Shown here: positions 44,475-54,177 of the stretch, in pieces
How positions within the stretch are numbered: position 1 is the first letter of the stretch
Layout of the letters: each line of letters opens with the position of its first letter
NCBI GenBank assembly: GCA_002839095.1
Contig: PGXL01000004.1
Span: 1 to 64,000, forward strand
Direction of reading: 5' to 3'
Length of the DNA: 64,000 nucleotides
Origin: Tenericutes bacterium HGW-Tenericutes-2
Lineage (GTDB): Bacteria; Bacillota_I; Bacilli_A; Acholeplasmatales; Acholeplasmataceae
The notes under the pieces: generated by a model
Database searches by the model: none
Told to the model about the DNA's origin: nothing
Seen by the model: only the letters and a program-made list of their open reading frames with translations
Translations under genes and position numbers: made by a program

Positions 44475-45197
44475 ATGAGATATAAGGCAGTGGTTAGCTA
44501 TGACGGTACCAATTACCAAGGATTTCAAAGTCAAACCAATGGCTTAGGCATTCAAGAGGTCATTGAAAAAGCATTTCGTCTAATGACACAAACTGAAATC
44601 AAAATCCATAGTGCAGGTAGAACCGATAAGGGAGTACATGCACTTGGTCAAGTCTTTCATTTTGATTCAAAAATTGATATTGAACCAGAAACCTGGGTCA
44701 GAGGAGTGAACGATAGACTCCCTTTAGATATCAGAGTCAAAAAAGTAACACCTGTTAAACCAGACTTTCATGCAAGACATAGTGCAAAATCAAAAATCTA
44801 TAAATATATCATCGCGAAAAAGCCTTCAACGGCATTTTCAAAGAATTATGAAGTTTATATTAAAAATATCGATATTGAAAAAATGGTTTTCGCATTACCT
44901 CAATTGATAGGTACTCATGATTTCAAGGGCTTTTGTCAGCATGTAGAAGGTAAACCAACCATTAAAACGATTTACAAAGCAGAATTCAAGGAAACGAAAA
45001 AGCATTACATATTCCAATTTCATGGAAATAGCTTTTTAAAATATATGGTGCGGTCCATCATGGGAACACTCATTCAAATTGGTATCGGTAAAAAAGAGGT
45101 ATCAGTGATTCAAGAAATACTTGAAACGCAGGATCGTCATCTTGCTGGTAAAACAGCAGAGGCAAGAGGCTTATTTTTAGTCAAAATCTACTATTAA
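44475..45197 (+). CDS. truA: tRNA pseudouridine synthase A
   Basis: 240 residues. The catalytic Asp lies in SAGRTDKGVHALGQV. Modifies U38-40 in the anticodon stem. One base after ecfT, the usual Firmicutes order. Confidence 0.96.
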   Translation: MRYKAVVSYDGTNYQGFQSQTNGLGIQEVIEKAFRLMTQTEIKIHSAGRTDKGVHALGQVFHFDSKIDIEPETWVRGVNDRLPLDIRVKKVTPVKPDFHARHSAKSKIYKYIIAKKPSTAFSKNYEVYIKNIDIEKMVFALPQLIGTHDFKGFCQHVEGKPTIKTIYKAEFKETKKHYIFQFHGNSFLKYMVRSIMGTLIQIGIGKKEVSVIQEILETQDRHLAGKTAEARGLFLVKIYY

Positions 45198-45200
45198 TTA

Positions 45201-45209
45201 TGATATAAT
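45201..45209 (+). promoter_or_regulatory. extended -10 promoter of the tmk operon
   Basis: TGA-TATAAT between truA and tmk. Confidence 0.6.
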
Positions 45210-45230
45210 TTTAACAAAGGAGAGGTTAGT

Positions 45231-45833
45231 ATGTTTATCACATTTGAAGGCGGAGAAGGTACAGGAAAAACCACACTCATTCAAAACGTCGCAGCCATTT
45301 TAAGAAAAAAACATCAAGTTGTTACCTCTAGAGAACCTGGTGGAAGCATGATTGCAGAAGCAATCCGTGATATCATTTTAAACCCTAAGTATAAAGGAGT
45401 CACTCCTTATACTGAGGCTCTTTTGCTAGCTGCAGCTCGCGCTCAGCATCTAGATGAAGTTATTATTCCTGCACTGCATGATAAGAAAATCGTTTTATGT
45501 GATCGTTACATCGATTCATCACTAGCTTATCAAGCCTATGCTAGAAAATTAGGCTATAAGTTCGTCTTATCAATTAATCATTACGCGACCTTAAATATGC
45601 CAGATTTAACATTTTATATTGACCTAGATCCAGTGGTTGGAATATCAAGAATCGCGAATCGTGAGAAATATGATCGTCTCGATCAAGAAACCTTTGATTT
45701 TCACACTAAGGTTAGAGAAGGCTATCTAGAAATAGCTAACATGTATTCTTCAAGAATAGTTGTCATTGATGGAAATCAAACGATAGAAGAAATAACAAAT
45801 CAAATCGTTAAAAAGATTGAAGAAAAATTATGA
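45231..45833 (+). CDS. tmk: thymidylate kinase
   Basis: 200 residues. P-loop FEGGEGTGKTT, DR motif CDRYIDSSLAYQ. Makes dTDP from dTMP. Overlaps the next gene by four bases; tmk-holB-ricT is a conserved Firmicutes order. Confidence 0.96.
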   Translation: MFITFEGGEGTGKTTLIQNVAAILRKKHQVVTSREPGGSMIAEAIRDIILNPKYKGVTPYTEALLLAAARAQHLDEVIIPALHDKKIVLCDRYIDSSLAYQAYARKLGYKFVLSINHYATLNMPDLTFYIDLDPVVGISRIANREKYDRLDQETFDFHTKVREGYLEIANMYSSRIVVIDGNQTIEEITNQIVKKIEEKL

Positions 45834-46774
45834 AAAGAGCATACTATTTTTTTAAACAGACCATTTTAAAAAATAGGCTCGCGCACTTATATTTAATTAG
45901 CGGACCAAAGGGGAGCGGAAAATCTCAGCTAGTCGATGAGGTTTCCTATTTGATATTGAATCAAGGAAAGCCTGAATCACCACATCTAAAGCTTCAAATC
46001 AAGGAACGTAAAGTATCTAACCTAATGGTCATTGAACCTGATGGTCTAACCATCAAGAAGGAACAAATCCTTTTACTACAAACGGAATTTTCTAAGACAG
46101 CACTTGTGAGTGGTCCTAGAATCTATGTCATAAAAAATATTGAGAAGATTGGTATCAATGCAGCAAACTCGCTTTTAAAATTTATGGAAGAACCACTTAA
46201 CCATAATGTTTATGGGTTTCTTTTAACTGAAAATCTAGACGACGTGCTCCGCACGATTCAATCTAGAAGTCAAATCATTCATTTAAAGGGTATCGATGAG
46301 CATGATTTAGAAAACGAATTAATTCAATTGGGTGTTGAAGAGAAGGTTGCTACACTAGCACCCTATTTAACGAAAAACATTGATGAAGCGACATTACTCG
46401 CTGAAAACCCTAATTTTTTAGAGTTAATTCATTTTATTGAAGAAATAGCTACACATTGGACAAATAAGGATATTTCCTTCCCACTTTATTTCGCCAATAA
46501 GTCAGGATTTTTAATCCAGGATAGAGATTTCTTCAAAAGCTTTTTAGAATTACTACTTTTATACTTTTTAGATCTTGTGCACTACAAGGCACATCAAGAA
46601 ATAACCTATAAGTTTTTAAGAGATCAAATTATTTTACAAAGTGATCGGATGCAGGTTAAGGATATCAACGCAGTTATTGAAGCAGTTCAAGACGTACTTG
46701 AAAAACAATCCTACTATATCAACCTAGATCTTGCATTAGACCATTTGATTTACACACTAGAGAAAAAGAGGTAA
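45830..46774 (+). CDS. holB: DNA polymerase III delta prime-like subunit, no zinc site
   Basis: 314 residues of clamp-loader AAA type. P-loop GPKGSGKSQ, sensor-1-like region NSLLKFMEEP, and TIQSRSQII. The four cysteines that form the zinc module of most delta prime subunits are absent: the segment after the P-loop has no Cys. Placed between tmk and ricT as in Bacillus. Loads the sliding clamp together with the DnaX complex. Confidence 0.9.
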   Translation: MKRAYYFFKQTILKNRLAHLYLISGPKGSGKSQLVDEVSYLILNQGKPESPHLKLQIKERKVSNLMVIEPDGLTIKKEQILLLQTEFSKTALVSGPRIYVIKNIEKIGINAANSLLKFMEEPLNHNVYGFLLTENLDDVLRTIQSRSQIIHLKGIDEHDLENELIQLGVEEKVATLAPYLTKNIDEATLLAENPNFLELIHFIEEIATHWTNKDISFPLYFANKSGFLIQDRDFFKSFLELLLLYFLDLVHYKAHQEITYKFLRDQIILQSDRMQVKDINAVIEAVQDVLEKQSYYINLDLALDHLIYTLEKKR

Positions 46775-46778
46775 CCAT

Positions 46779-47579
46779 ATGAACGTTGCTTTAGTTCAAT
46801 TTAAAGAAGCCGGGAAGAAATATTATTTCTCCTATAACGGTTTAACATTAGAAAAAAAGGACCGTGTTGTCGTTGAAACATCACGCGGTATTGAAATAGG
46901 AACTGTCTATCTTTTCAAGGATATCGAGGAAACAGATTTAACTGCAGAGTTAAAGCCAATTATTCGTAAAGCTTCTGAAGGAGATATCAAGGAAGATTTA
47001 TATAATCAAACATTAGAGCCAGGTGTCTTAGAAAATGCGAAGCATCTAGCGATTCAAAATGAACTTGAAATTAAGGTTTTAGGTGCGGAATACACCTTAG
47101 ATCGTAAAAGATTATTAATCTATTTTGAGTCTGAAAGTAGAGTCGATTTTAGAAATCTAGTTAGAGATTTATCAGAAATATATCACACAAGAATCGAATT
47201 AAGACAAATAGGACCAAGAGATGCAGCGAAAATGATTGGTGGAATCGGACCATGTGGTTTGATTTTATGCTGTACAACATTTATTGGTGAGTTTGACACG
47301 GTTTCAATCAAAATGGCGAAAAACCAAAATATCGCACTAAACCCACAAAAGATTTCAGGTGTATGCGGTAAGCTATTATGCTGCATTAAATATGAAGATG
47401 ACGTTTATACAGAATTAAAGAAGATTATGCCTGATATGAATGAATCTGTTCAAACTGAAAAAGGAACAGGTAATGTCGTCGATTTAAACATTATCGCTCA
47501 AAAAATCAGAGTTAGATATCCTGATGGTGGCGGTATGGAATGGGTAGCCCTAAAGGATATTATTACAAAGGAAGCGTAA
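46779..47579 (+). CDS. ricT: PSP1 domain protein RicT (YaaT)
   Basis: 266 residues. The PSP1 core includes ETSRGIEIGTVY and GPRDAAKMIGGIGPCGLILC. Cysteines in GPCGLILCC and SGVCGKLLCC are the kind that bind an iron-sulfur cluster in the RicA-RicF-RicT complex, which in Bacillus affects RNA processing by RNase Y. No ricA or ricF in the window. Confidence 0.93.
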   Translation: MNVALVQFKEAGKKYYFSYNGLTLEKKDRVVVETSRGIEIGTVYLFKDIEETDLTAELKPIIRKASEGDIKEDLYNQTLEPGVLENAKHLAIQNELEIKVLGAEYTLDRKRLLIYFESESRVDFRNLVRDLSEIYHTRIELRQIGPRDAAKMIGGIGPCGLILCCTTFIGEFDTVSIKMAKNQNIALNPQKISGVCGKLLCCIKYEDDVYTELKKIMPDMNESVQTEKGTGNVVDLNIIAQKIRVRYPDGGGMEWVALKDIITKEA

Positions 47580-48305
47580 ATGCTTAGAACATTACTTGGA
47601 TCAAAATTAATGATTGAACAAAAGGGAAGACAGGCATTCAATTTGGATACCATTCTTTTAGCTGATTTTGTTAAAGTTCCCGCTAAAGCGAAGACCTTAA
47701 TGGATTTTGGTACAGGAGCAGGTGCCTTAATACTCTATATGAGTGAAAAAACGAATGCTTCAATCATTGGTGTTGAAATCCAAGAGGATAGATATTATCA
47801 AGCAGCTCATAATATTAAATTAAACCATTTAGAATCTAAAGTTTCAGTTATTAACGAAGATGTTAGAAAATTGGATTTTAAGAATGTAGATTGTATTATT
47901 TCCAATCCTCCATTCTTTAAAATTCATGAATCATCGAATGTGAATGAAAGTGAAGATGATCGTATTGCAAGACACGAAGTGATGCTAACTTTAGATGAAC
48001 TGATTCAATCTGTTGCTAAAGCATTAAAATTTGGTGGTCATTTTTATATGATTCACAGACCAGATCGCTTCGCTGAAATTGTTTCAGTGATGAATAAATA
48101 TCAAATTGAAATTAAACGTGTACGCTTTGTACACCCATACTTGAATTCAAATGCAAATCACGTTTTAATTCAAGGTATTAAAAATGGACAGCCTGGAATG
48201 ACTCTAGAAAGTCCACTCATTCTTTATGTCGAGAAGCATATCTTAACCAAGGAAATGGTTGATATATATGGAGGTAGGAGAAATGTTACTAAGCTTACTG
48301 AATAG
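47580..48305 (+). CDS. class I methyltransferase, YabB/TrmN6-like
   Basis: 241 residues. SAM motif LMDFGTGAGALILYM and the catalytic NPPF (CIISNPPFFK), which indicates N6-adenine methylation. Equivalent position to Bacillus yabB, whose relatives modify tRNA-Val A37. The C-terminal GGRRNVTKL is unusual. It starts directly after ricT. Confidence 0.9.
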   Translation: MLRTLLGSKLMIEQKGRQAFNLDTILLADFVKVPAKAKTLMDFGTGAGALILYMSEKTNASIIGVEIQEDRYYQAAHNIKLNHLESKVSVINEDVRKLDFKNVDCIISNPPFFKIHESSNVNESEDDRIARHEVMLTLDELIQSVAKALKFGGHFYMIHRPDRFAEIVSVMNKYQIEIKRVRFVHPYLNSNANHVLIQGIKNGQPGMTLESPLILYVEKHILTKEMVDIYGGRRNVTKLTE

Positions 48306-48693
48306 AAAAGAAAAGTTGAAATTCTTAGATTTAGCAATGCACATGGTATCAGTGGATGGAGAACCTACAGAAATTGAACAAAGACTACTCAATATGATGT
48401 TAGCTGAGGTCGGTGATGGCATTGTTTCAGAATATCATTTCTCCTTAAGTAAAGACATGCCTGAAACCATTAAATTCTTTGAAGAGTCGAATAAGACTGT
48501 GAAAAACATCGCTTTTTTAAATTTATTAAAGGTAGCGATGTCAGATGATTTTTATAACACAGCAGAGCATTTTTACCTAGAAGACATTCGCGCAAGATTT
48601 CAAATATCTGATACTAAAAAAGCTCAACTCATGCGTCTAGTCTTTAACGAAAGAGATTTAAGAGAACGTGCTAAGCGCGTTGTTACCCACTAA
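48283..48693 (+). CDS. unrecognised small helical protein
   Basis: 136 residues, all helical and acidic/basic, no Cys, signal peptide or membrane segment. The ATG at 48283 follows GGAGG (48270-48274) by eight bases and overlaps the methyltransferase by 23 bases. The pattern LDLAMHMVSVDGEPTEIEQRLL recalls TerB-like helical bundles but this is weak. It takes the place where Bacillus has yazA between yabB and rsmI. Function unknown. Confidence 0.6.
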   Translation: MLLSLLNRKEKLKFLDLAMHMVSVDGEPTEIEQRLLNMMLAEVGDGIVSEYHFSLSKDMPETIKFFEESNKTVKNIAFLNLLKVAMSDDFYNTAEHFYLEDIRARFQISDTKKAQLMRLVFNERDLRERAKRVVTH

Positions 48694-49532
48694 TGCAAAA
48701 AAGCTTTAAGGAAGATAAACCCACCTTATATGTGGTTTCAACTCCAATAGGGAATTTATCAGATATCACCTATCGAGCAGTCGAGATATTAAACTTTGTT
48801 GATTATATATTAGCAGAGGACACAAGAACATCCGGTGTTCTTTTAAACAGGTATCAAATTAAAAAGCCAATGATTAGCTATCATGAGTTCAATAAGGAAT
48901 CTCAGGAAAACAAAATTATCGAATTATTAAGAGAAGGAAAAAACTTTGCTTTAATCTCCGATGCTGGAACTCCTGGTATTAGTGATCCTGGATATGAAAT
49001 CATTCAATCTGTAATCAAGGAAGGCTTCCATGTCGTCTCTATTCCTGGAGCGAGTGCAATCCTATCAGCTCTAGTTGTTTCTGGACTTGTGATTCAACCC
49101 TTTACCTTTATCGGATTTTTACCAAAGAAACAATCCGATATGAAAAGAACTCTAGAATCCTATAAAAACCGCAAGGAAACCTTAGTCATTTATGAATCTC
49201 CAATGCGTATTGAAAAGACTCTAAATTTCATTTACTCATTATATGGAGATCGAAAAATAACCCTATCTAGAGAGCTCACAAAGCAGTTTGAAACCATCAT
49301 TAGAACTACACTCAAGGAATCCATTACAATGGAGCATAACACCAAGGGTGAATATGTCTTAATTATCGAAGGAAATCTTATAGATCCAACTGAATTTAAT
49401 GATTCTATCTTCAATCACGTTCAACGCCTAATTCAATCTGGTCTATCAGAAAAAGACGCGATGAAGGAAGTCGCTATTCTTAGAAAGATTCCTAAAAGTG
49501 AAGTCTATAAGCATGTTAAAATTGATAAATAA
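48693..49532 (+). CDS. rsmI: 16S rRNA C1402 2'-O-methyltransferase RsmI
   Basis: 279 residues. STPIGNLSDITYRAVE, AEDTRTSG and SDAGTPGISDPGYE mark the tetrapyrrole-methylase fold of RsmI. The start shares one base with the previous stop (TAATG). Modifies 16S rRNA at C1402 together with RsmH. Confidence 0.96.
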   Translation: MQKSFKEDKPTLYVVSTPIGNLSDITYRAVEILNFVDYILAEDTRTSGVLLNRYQIKKPMISYHEFNKESQENKIIELLREGKNFALISDAGTPGISDPGYEIIQSVIKEGFHVVSIPGASAILSALVVSGLVIQPFTFIGFLPKKQSDMKRTLESYKNRKETLVIYESPMRIEKTLNFIYSLYGDRKITLSRELTKQFETIIRTTLKESITMEHNTKGEYVLIIEGNLIDPTEFNDSIFNHVQRLIQSGLSEKDAMKEVAILRKIPKSEVYKHVKIDK

Positions 49533-49538
49533 TTATAC

Positions 49539-49566
49539 TTGATTTTTTAAGCAATTATAATATAAT
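49539..49566 (+). promoter_or_regulatory. promoter of the metG T-box transcript
   Basis: TTGATT (49539-49544), 16-base spacer, TATAAT (49561-49566). Confidence 0.8.
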
Positions 49567-49574
49567 AAGATTAT

Positions 49575-49800
49575 CATAGGCAATGAGAAAAAGAGTAGCT
49601 TAGGTGATTGCGTTTTAGAGAGTTCGCGTTTGGTGCAAGCGAACCCATCACTAAGTGAATATGATTTTTGAGCCTTTCGATCGATATGTAGATCGAAACG
49701 TCATTCCGCGTTAAGGTGAAGAGTGCTAGAATTTATTCTAGAACTAAGGTGGTACCGCGACTTATGTCGTCCTTAGAGTTTTTTAAAGGACGACTTTTAT
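49575..49800 (+). promoter_or_regulatory. T-box riboswitch upstream of metG (Met-tRNA sensing)
   Basis: The T-box element AAGGTGGTACCGCG (49745-49758) is present in full. Stem I features include AGAGAG (49617-49622) and GGTGCAAGC (49632-49640). The intrinsic terminator GTCGTCCTT (49766-49774), with AAAGGACGAC (49785-49794) and a T run, competes with the antiterminator made by the T-box. A candidate specifier ATG lies at 49661-49663, consistent with metG control by uncharged tRNA-Met. The specifier is assigned from context, not from a full fold. Confidence 0.93.
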
Positions 49801-49819
49801 ATTTTTGGAGGGTAAAAAC

Positions 49820-51388
49820 ATGGAAAAGAAAACTTATTATTTAACAACAGCAATTGCATACGCATCCGCTATTCCGCACATCGGTAATGTTTACGAAGCG
49901 ATTTTAGCAGACGCGATTGTCAGATTCAAAAGACTTCAAGGCTATGATGTCTTCTTTCAGACTGGAACAGATGAGCACGGACAAAAAATTGAAACGAAGG
50001 CAATTAATAATGAGCTTTCTCCTCAAACCTATGTTGATCATATCGCATCTGAAATTAAAAGAATTTATGATAAGGTGAATGTCTCCTACGACCAGTTTGT
50101 ACGTACAACAGACGATAGACATATCAAATCTGTTCAAGCAATCTTTAAAAAACTATATGACCAAGGCGATATTTACTTAGGTGAATATGAGGGCTGGTAT
50201 TCGATTGCAGAAGAAGCATTTATTCTTGAAAAGGATATCGTTGATGGAAAAGCACCAAATGGTGATATTCCTGTTTGGACAAAGGAAGCAGCCTATTTCT
50301 TAAAGCTATCAAAATATCAGGAAAGATTATTAAAGCATATTGAGGATCATCCTGAATTTATTGAGCCAGAATCTAGAAGAAATGAAATGATTCAAAACTT
50401 CCTCAAGGAACCACTCCCTGATCTTTCAGTTTCTAGAACATCATTCAAATGGGGTATTCCTGTCGAATTCGATAAAGGGCATATCGTTTACGTTTGGATT
50501 GATGCTTTATCGAATTATATTACTGGATTAGATTATCATCCAGATCAACCGGTATCTCAAGAATTCAAGAAATACTGGCCAGCAGATGTTCATCTGATTG
50601 GTAAAGATATTTTAAGATTCCATACCATTTACTGGCCAATTATTTTAATGGCTTTAGGATTAGAGCTACCTAAACAAGTCTTTGGTCATCCATGGGTTTT
50701 AGTCAATAAGAGTAAGATGAGTAAATCAGTAGGTAACACATTATATACTGACGACCTAGTCAGATATTTTGGTGTGGATACCGTGCGTTACTACGTGCTT
50801 CATGAAATTCCATTTGCACAGGATGGAAATATTACCTTTGAGCTTTTAATTGAAAGAAACAATTCTGATTTAGCAAATACGATAGGTAATCTAGTCAACC
50901 GTACGATTGGTATGGCACATAAATACCGCGAAGGTATCGTAAAAAGAGTGATTTTAGATGAACCATTTGAATTAAGTCTATCTGAAAAATCCTTAGAGGC
51001 TCTACCAAGAATGGTAGCCTTTATGGATGAATTGAAGGTATCTGATGCACTAGAAGAGGTTGTTAAGCTTGCTAGACTTGCTAACAAATATATTGATGTC
51101 TCAGAGCCATGGGCTTTATTTAAGAATCCAGAAAAACAAGATATTTTAGATCATGTCCTCTATCATTTATTAGAGACAATTCGCTTCGTTGCAGTTTTAC
51201 TACAACCATATATTCCAGAAACATCTAAACGTATTGCTAATCAAATCGGTATTACTGATTTAAGTTTTGAGTCATTATCTAAATTTGGCCAATATGAGGC
51301 ACAAACTCTTGGTAAGGCAGAAGTTTTATTTGAACGCTATGATCAAGTGAAAAAACTTGAAGAAATATTAAAGGACAGAGATGAATAA
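49820..51388 (+). CDS. metG: methionyl-tRNA synthetase, short form
   Basis: 522 residues. The HIGH-like motif is YASAIPHIGNVY and the KMSKS motif is KSKMSKSVGNT. The zinc knuckle cysteines are not seen (GWYSIAEEAF), and the C-terminal tRNA-binding domain of the longer forms is absent. The ATG at 49820 has GGAGGG upstream; a TTG 15 bases earlier is unlikely. Regulated by the T-box before it. Overlaps the next gene by eight bases. Confidence 0.95.
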   Translation: MEKKTYYLTTAIAYASAIPHIGNVYEAILADAIVRFKRLQGYDVFFQTGTDEHGQKIETKAINNELSPQTYVDHIASEIKRIYDKVNVSYDQFVRTTDDRHIKSVQAIFKKLYDQGDIYLGEYEGWYSIAEEAFILEKDIVDGKAPNGDIPVWTKEAAYFLKLSKYQERLLKHIEDHPEFIEPESRRNEMIQNFLKEPLPDLSVSRTSFKWGIPVEFDKGHIVYVWIDALSNYITGLDYHPDQPVSQEFKKYWPADVHLIGKDILRFHTIYWPIILMALGLELPKQVFGHPWVLVNKSKMSKSVGNTLYTDDLVRYFGVDTVRYYVLHEIPFAQDGNITFELLIERNNSDLANTIGNLVNRTIGMAHKYREGIVKRVILDEPFELSLSEKSLEALPRMVAFMDELKVSDALEEVVKLARLANKYIDVSEPWALFKNPEKQDILDHVLYHLLETIRFVAVLLQPYIPETSKRIANQIGITDLSFESLSKFGQYEAQTLGKAEVLFERYDQVKKLEEILKDRDE

Positions 51389-52340
51389 GTTATCCACATT
51401 TTTTAAATCAGAAAGCTATAAAAGAAAAATAAAACCAGAAATGGAACGACTCCTTGCAGTCGTCGTCTTTACTATAATCTATGGTATTGGGGTCGCTTGG
51501 TTTCTTGAAGCCTCCATGGTTCCACTTTATACAGGTGGTGTACCAGGGTTAGCACAGCTAGTTAGAGATGCTGCATTTGTATGGTTTGGTGTGGATTTAG
51601 GTCCTAATTTCCTTGGGTTATTTGTTATTATCGCGAATATTCCAGTATTACTCGTTGGATGGTTTGGTGTTTCACACAGATTTACAATACATTCCATCAT
51701 ATCTGTTTTACTCCAAGCGTTTATCCTAAGCTGGCTACCGATTGTCAATATGGGACTTGTAGGACCTGAGCATGCATTAGCTGCTGCAGTTCTAGGAGGA
51801 TTACTCATTGGTATTGGTGGAGGTGGAGCATTAAGATATGGCACATCAACAGGTGGCTTAGATATTCTTGCTCAATATTTCTCATTTAAAAAGGGGAAAT
51901 CCGTTGGCTTTATTTCAATGCTTATGAATGTTGGTATAGCTATCATAGGTGGACTTATTGTTGGTGGTAAGATTGGTCCCGGTGGACAAGTTGTTACGGG
52001 TGGTGTAATTGCGTCCTATACAATCATTCGAATTATCATCTCAACCATTATGACCGATAAGATGCATACTGCATATCACTTCCTATCTGTCGATATCATT
52101 ACAATGCACCCACAGGAGCTTGTAGATCAAATTCTTCATAAGGTTTATCGTGGTGTTACTTTAATGAAGGTTGAAGGTGCATATTCGCATCACGAAAAAA
52201 CATTGATTTATGTTGTGATATCATCCTATGAGCTTCATACATTAGTTGGGCTTGTTCGCATGGTCGATCCGCAGGCATTTATAGTAACAAAACCAGTTAA
52301 ACAAGTCTTTGGGAACTTTAAAAGAAAGACGATTGCTTAA
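51381..52340 (+). CDS. YitT family membrane protein (DUF161/DUF2179)
   Basis: 319 residues. Five or so membrane helices with GTSTGGLDILAQY, then the soluble C-terminal DUF2179 domain (DKMHTAYHFLSVDIITMHPQ). Function unknown. Expressed from the metG transcript. Confidence 0.9.
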   Translation: MNKLSTFFKSESYKRKIKPEMERLLAVVVFTIIYGIGVAWFLEASMVPLYTGGVPGLAQLVRDAAFVWFGVDLGPNFLGLFVIIANIPVLLVGWFGVSHRFTIHSIISVLLQAFILSWLPIVNMGLVGPEHALAAAVLGGLLIGIGGGGALRYGTSTGGLDILAQYFSFKKGKSVGFISMLMNVGIAIIGGLIVGGKIGPGGQVVTGGVIASYTIIRIIISTIMTDKMHTAYHFLSVDIITMHPQELVDQILHKVYRGVTLMKVEGAYSHHEKTLIYVVISSYELHTLVGLVRMVDPQAFIVTKPVKQVFGNFKRKTIA

Positions 52341-52361
52341 ATACATTTAAGACTTATTATA

Positions 52362-52415
52362 GATAGGGTGATTTCCCAAATTGCATAATTTGGGTCAATC
52401 CCCTATTTTTTTATG
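52362..52415 (+). terminator. terminator of the metG operon
   Basis: A long hairpin: TAGGG pairs with CCCTA, and CCCAAATT pairs with AATTTGGG around GCAT, followed by seven T. Confidence 0.9.
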
Positions 52416-52461
52416 TCGAAATCGTTTAGAATGAATATGTTAAGTAATTTTTGGAGGGTAT

Positions 52462-53379
52462 ATGATTTATACGTTAACCATCAATCCATCGGTCGATTAT
52501 AAAATTAAAATCGATGAATTCAATCCTGGTCAATTGAATCGATTTGAAGAGCATTTATTTGTTGCCGGTGGAAAGGGCATCAATTGTTCGATTGTTCTAA
52601 AAAATCTTGGTATAGAAAATAAAGCAATCGCTTTTTTAGGTGGATTTACTGGCGCATATATAAAAAAAGAACTTGAGAAGAAGGAAATAGATTTAATTTC
52701 AATACCGATAAAATCTGAAACAAGAATGAATGTTAAGGTGAAGACGAAGACTGAAGAATCAGAAATCAATCATCAGGGACCAAAAATCACTACCAAAGAT
52801 TTTGATCAATTGCTTCATATCATTTCAAGTCTTAAGCATAACGATTTACTAATCATTGGTGGATCTAGTCTAGATTCTATTCCTAATGCATATCAAAAAA
52901 TTGGCGAGCTATCCGTAAAAAATCAATTTATGCTTATTATGGATACTCCAGGAAGATATATCAAGGAATATATAAAATTTAACCCCTTACTTATTAAACC
53001 TAATTTACAAGAGCTTGAAGATTACTTTGAAACAAAAATTAAAAATATAGATGAAATCATCTTCTATGGCAAGAAAATGATTGAGCAAGGAGCCCTTAAT
53101 CTTATCATTTCGTTAGGCAGTGAAGGATCCTTATATTTGAATAAAGATAAGGTTTACCAAGCACTTCCAATCGATGGAGAAATACTTTCAACAACTGGAG
53201 CAGGAGATTCAATGGTCGCAGGATTCACCTATCAATACGGACTTAATCAAAACCTTCTTACAGCCTATAAAATGGCGGTTGCAGCAAGTGCAGCAACCGT
53301 ATTCGAACAAACACTCGCAACCAAGGAAAACACCTTTAAATACCTAGAAAAAGTAATTATTAAGGAGATTATATGCTAA
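52462..53379 (+). CDS. fruK: 1-phosphofructokinase
   Basis: 305 residues of the PfkB family. AGGKGINCSIVLKNLG near 35-50 and the catalytic TTGAGDSMVAGF near 247-258. Converts fructose 1-phosphate, made by the fructose PTS, to the bisphosphate. GGAGGG upstream. Overlaps the IIA gene by seven bases. Confidence 0.95.
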   Translation: MIYTLTINPSVDYKIKIDEFNPGQLNRFEEHLFVAGGKGINCSIVLKNLGIENKAIAFLGGFTGAYIKKELEKKEIDLISIPIKSETRMNVKVKTKTEESEINHQGPKITTKDFDQLLHIISSLKHNDLLIIGGSSLDSIPNAYQKIGELSVKNQFMLIMDTPGRYIKEYIKFNPLLIKPNLQELEDYFETKIKNIDEIIFYGKKMIEQGALNLIISLGSEGSLYLNKDKVYQALPIDGEILSTTGAGDSMVAGFTYQYGLNQNLLTAYKMAVAASAATVFEQTLATKENTFKYLEKVIIKEIIC

Positions 53380-53828
53380 CAATTCATGAACTAACCAATC
53401 TATCCTTGATTCATATGAATCTAAAATCAGTTACTAAGGATGGCGTACTATTCGAGCTTGCAAATTATTTAGCAAATGAAAAAAGAGTATCTGATACTAA
53501 ACTATTTTTAAATGATGTTTATGAAAGAGAAGAAATTGTTTCAACAGGCATTGGTATGAAAATAGCTATACCCCATGCAAAATCGAAGCACGTTCTTATC
53601 CCTTCAGTCATTTTTGGCAAAAGTGAAAATGGAATTGAGTTTGATTCCCTAGATAATAAGCCTGCGCATTTGTTTTTTATGATTGCGATGCCAGAGGATA
53701 GTGCAAATCAGCATTTAAAGGTATTAGCTTTATTATCAAGAAAATTAATGCATGAATCCTTTAGAGAATCACTCATGCAAGCGAAAACAAAAGAAGAAGT
53801 TTTAGCACTTCTATATACAATGGAGTAA
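53373..53828 (+). CDS. PTS fructose-type component IIA
   Basis: 151 residues. The phosphorylated His68 is in GIGMKIAIPHAKS. A stand-alone IIA domain. With IIB and IIC it completes a fructose-family permease. Receives phosphate from HPr; no HPr or genuine enzyme I is in this window. Confidence 0.93.
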   Translation: MLTIHELTNLSLIHMNLKSVTKDGVLFELANYLANEKRVSDTKLFLNDVYEREEIVSTGIGMKIAIPHAKSKHVLIPSVIFGKSENGIEFDSLDNKPAHLFFMIAMPEDSANQHLKVLALLSRKLMHESFRESLMQAKTKEEVLALLYTME

Positions 53829-53831
53829 AAT

Positions 53832-54161
53832 ATGAAAAAAATAGTTGCAGTAACTGCATGTCCAACAGGTATCGCGCATACCTATATGGCTGCAGAGGTT
53901 TTAGAATCAGAGGGTAGAAAACTAGGTGTAGAAGTTATCGTTGAAACCAATGGATCCATTGGTGTTGAAAACAGACTTCAATCTAAGGATATCAAAGAAA
54001 GCATCGCTGTTATTATAGCTACTGATATCAGAGTTGAAAAGGCTAGATTTTCAGGAAAGCCCCTAAAGGAAGTGACGATTACCTATGGTATTCATCACGC
54101 AAAGGAACTTATTGAACAAGCACTTCAGGGAAGCTTTAAAATATATAATCCAGAAGAATAG
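53832..54161 (+). CDS. PTS fructose-type component IIB
   Basis: 109 residues. Phosphorylated Cys10 lies in AVTACPTGIAHTYMAAE. A stand-alone IIB domain. Confidence 0.94.
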   Translation: MKKIVAVTACPTGIAHTYMAAEVLESEGRKLGVEVIVETNGSIGVENRLQSKDIKESIAVIIATDIRVEKARFSGKPLKEVTITYGIHHAKELIEQALQGSFKIYNPEE

Positions 54162-54177
54162 AAAGTAGTTGATTATT

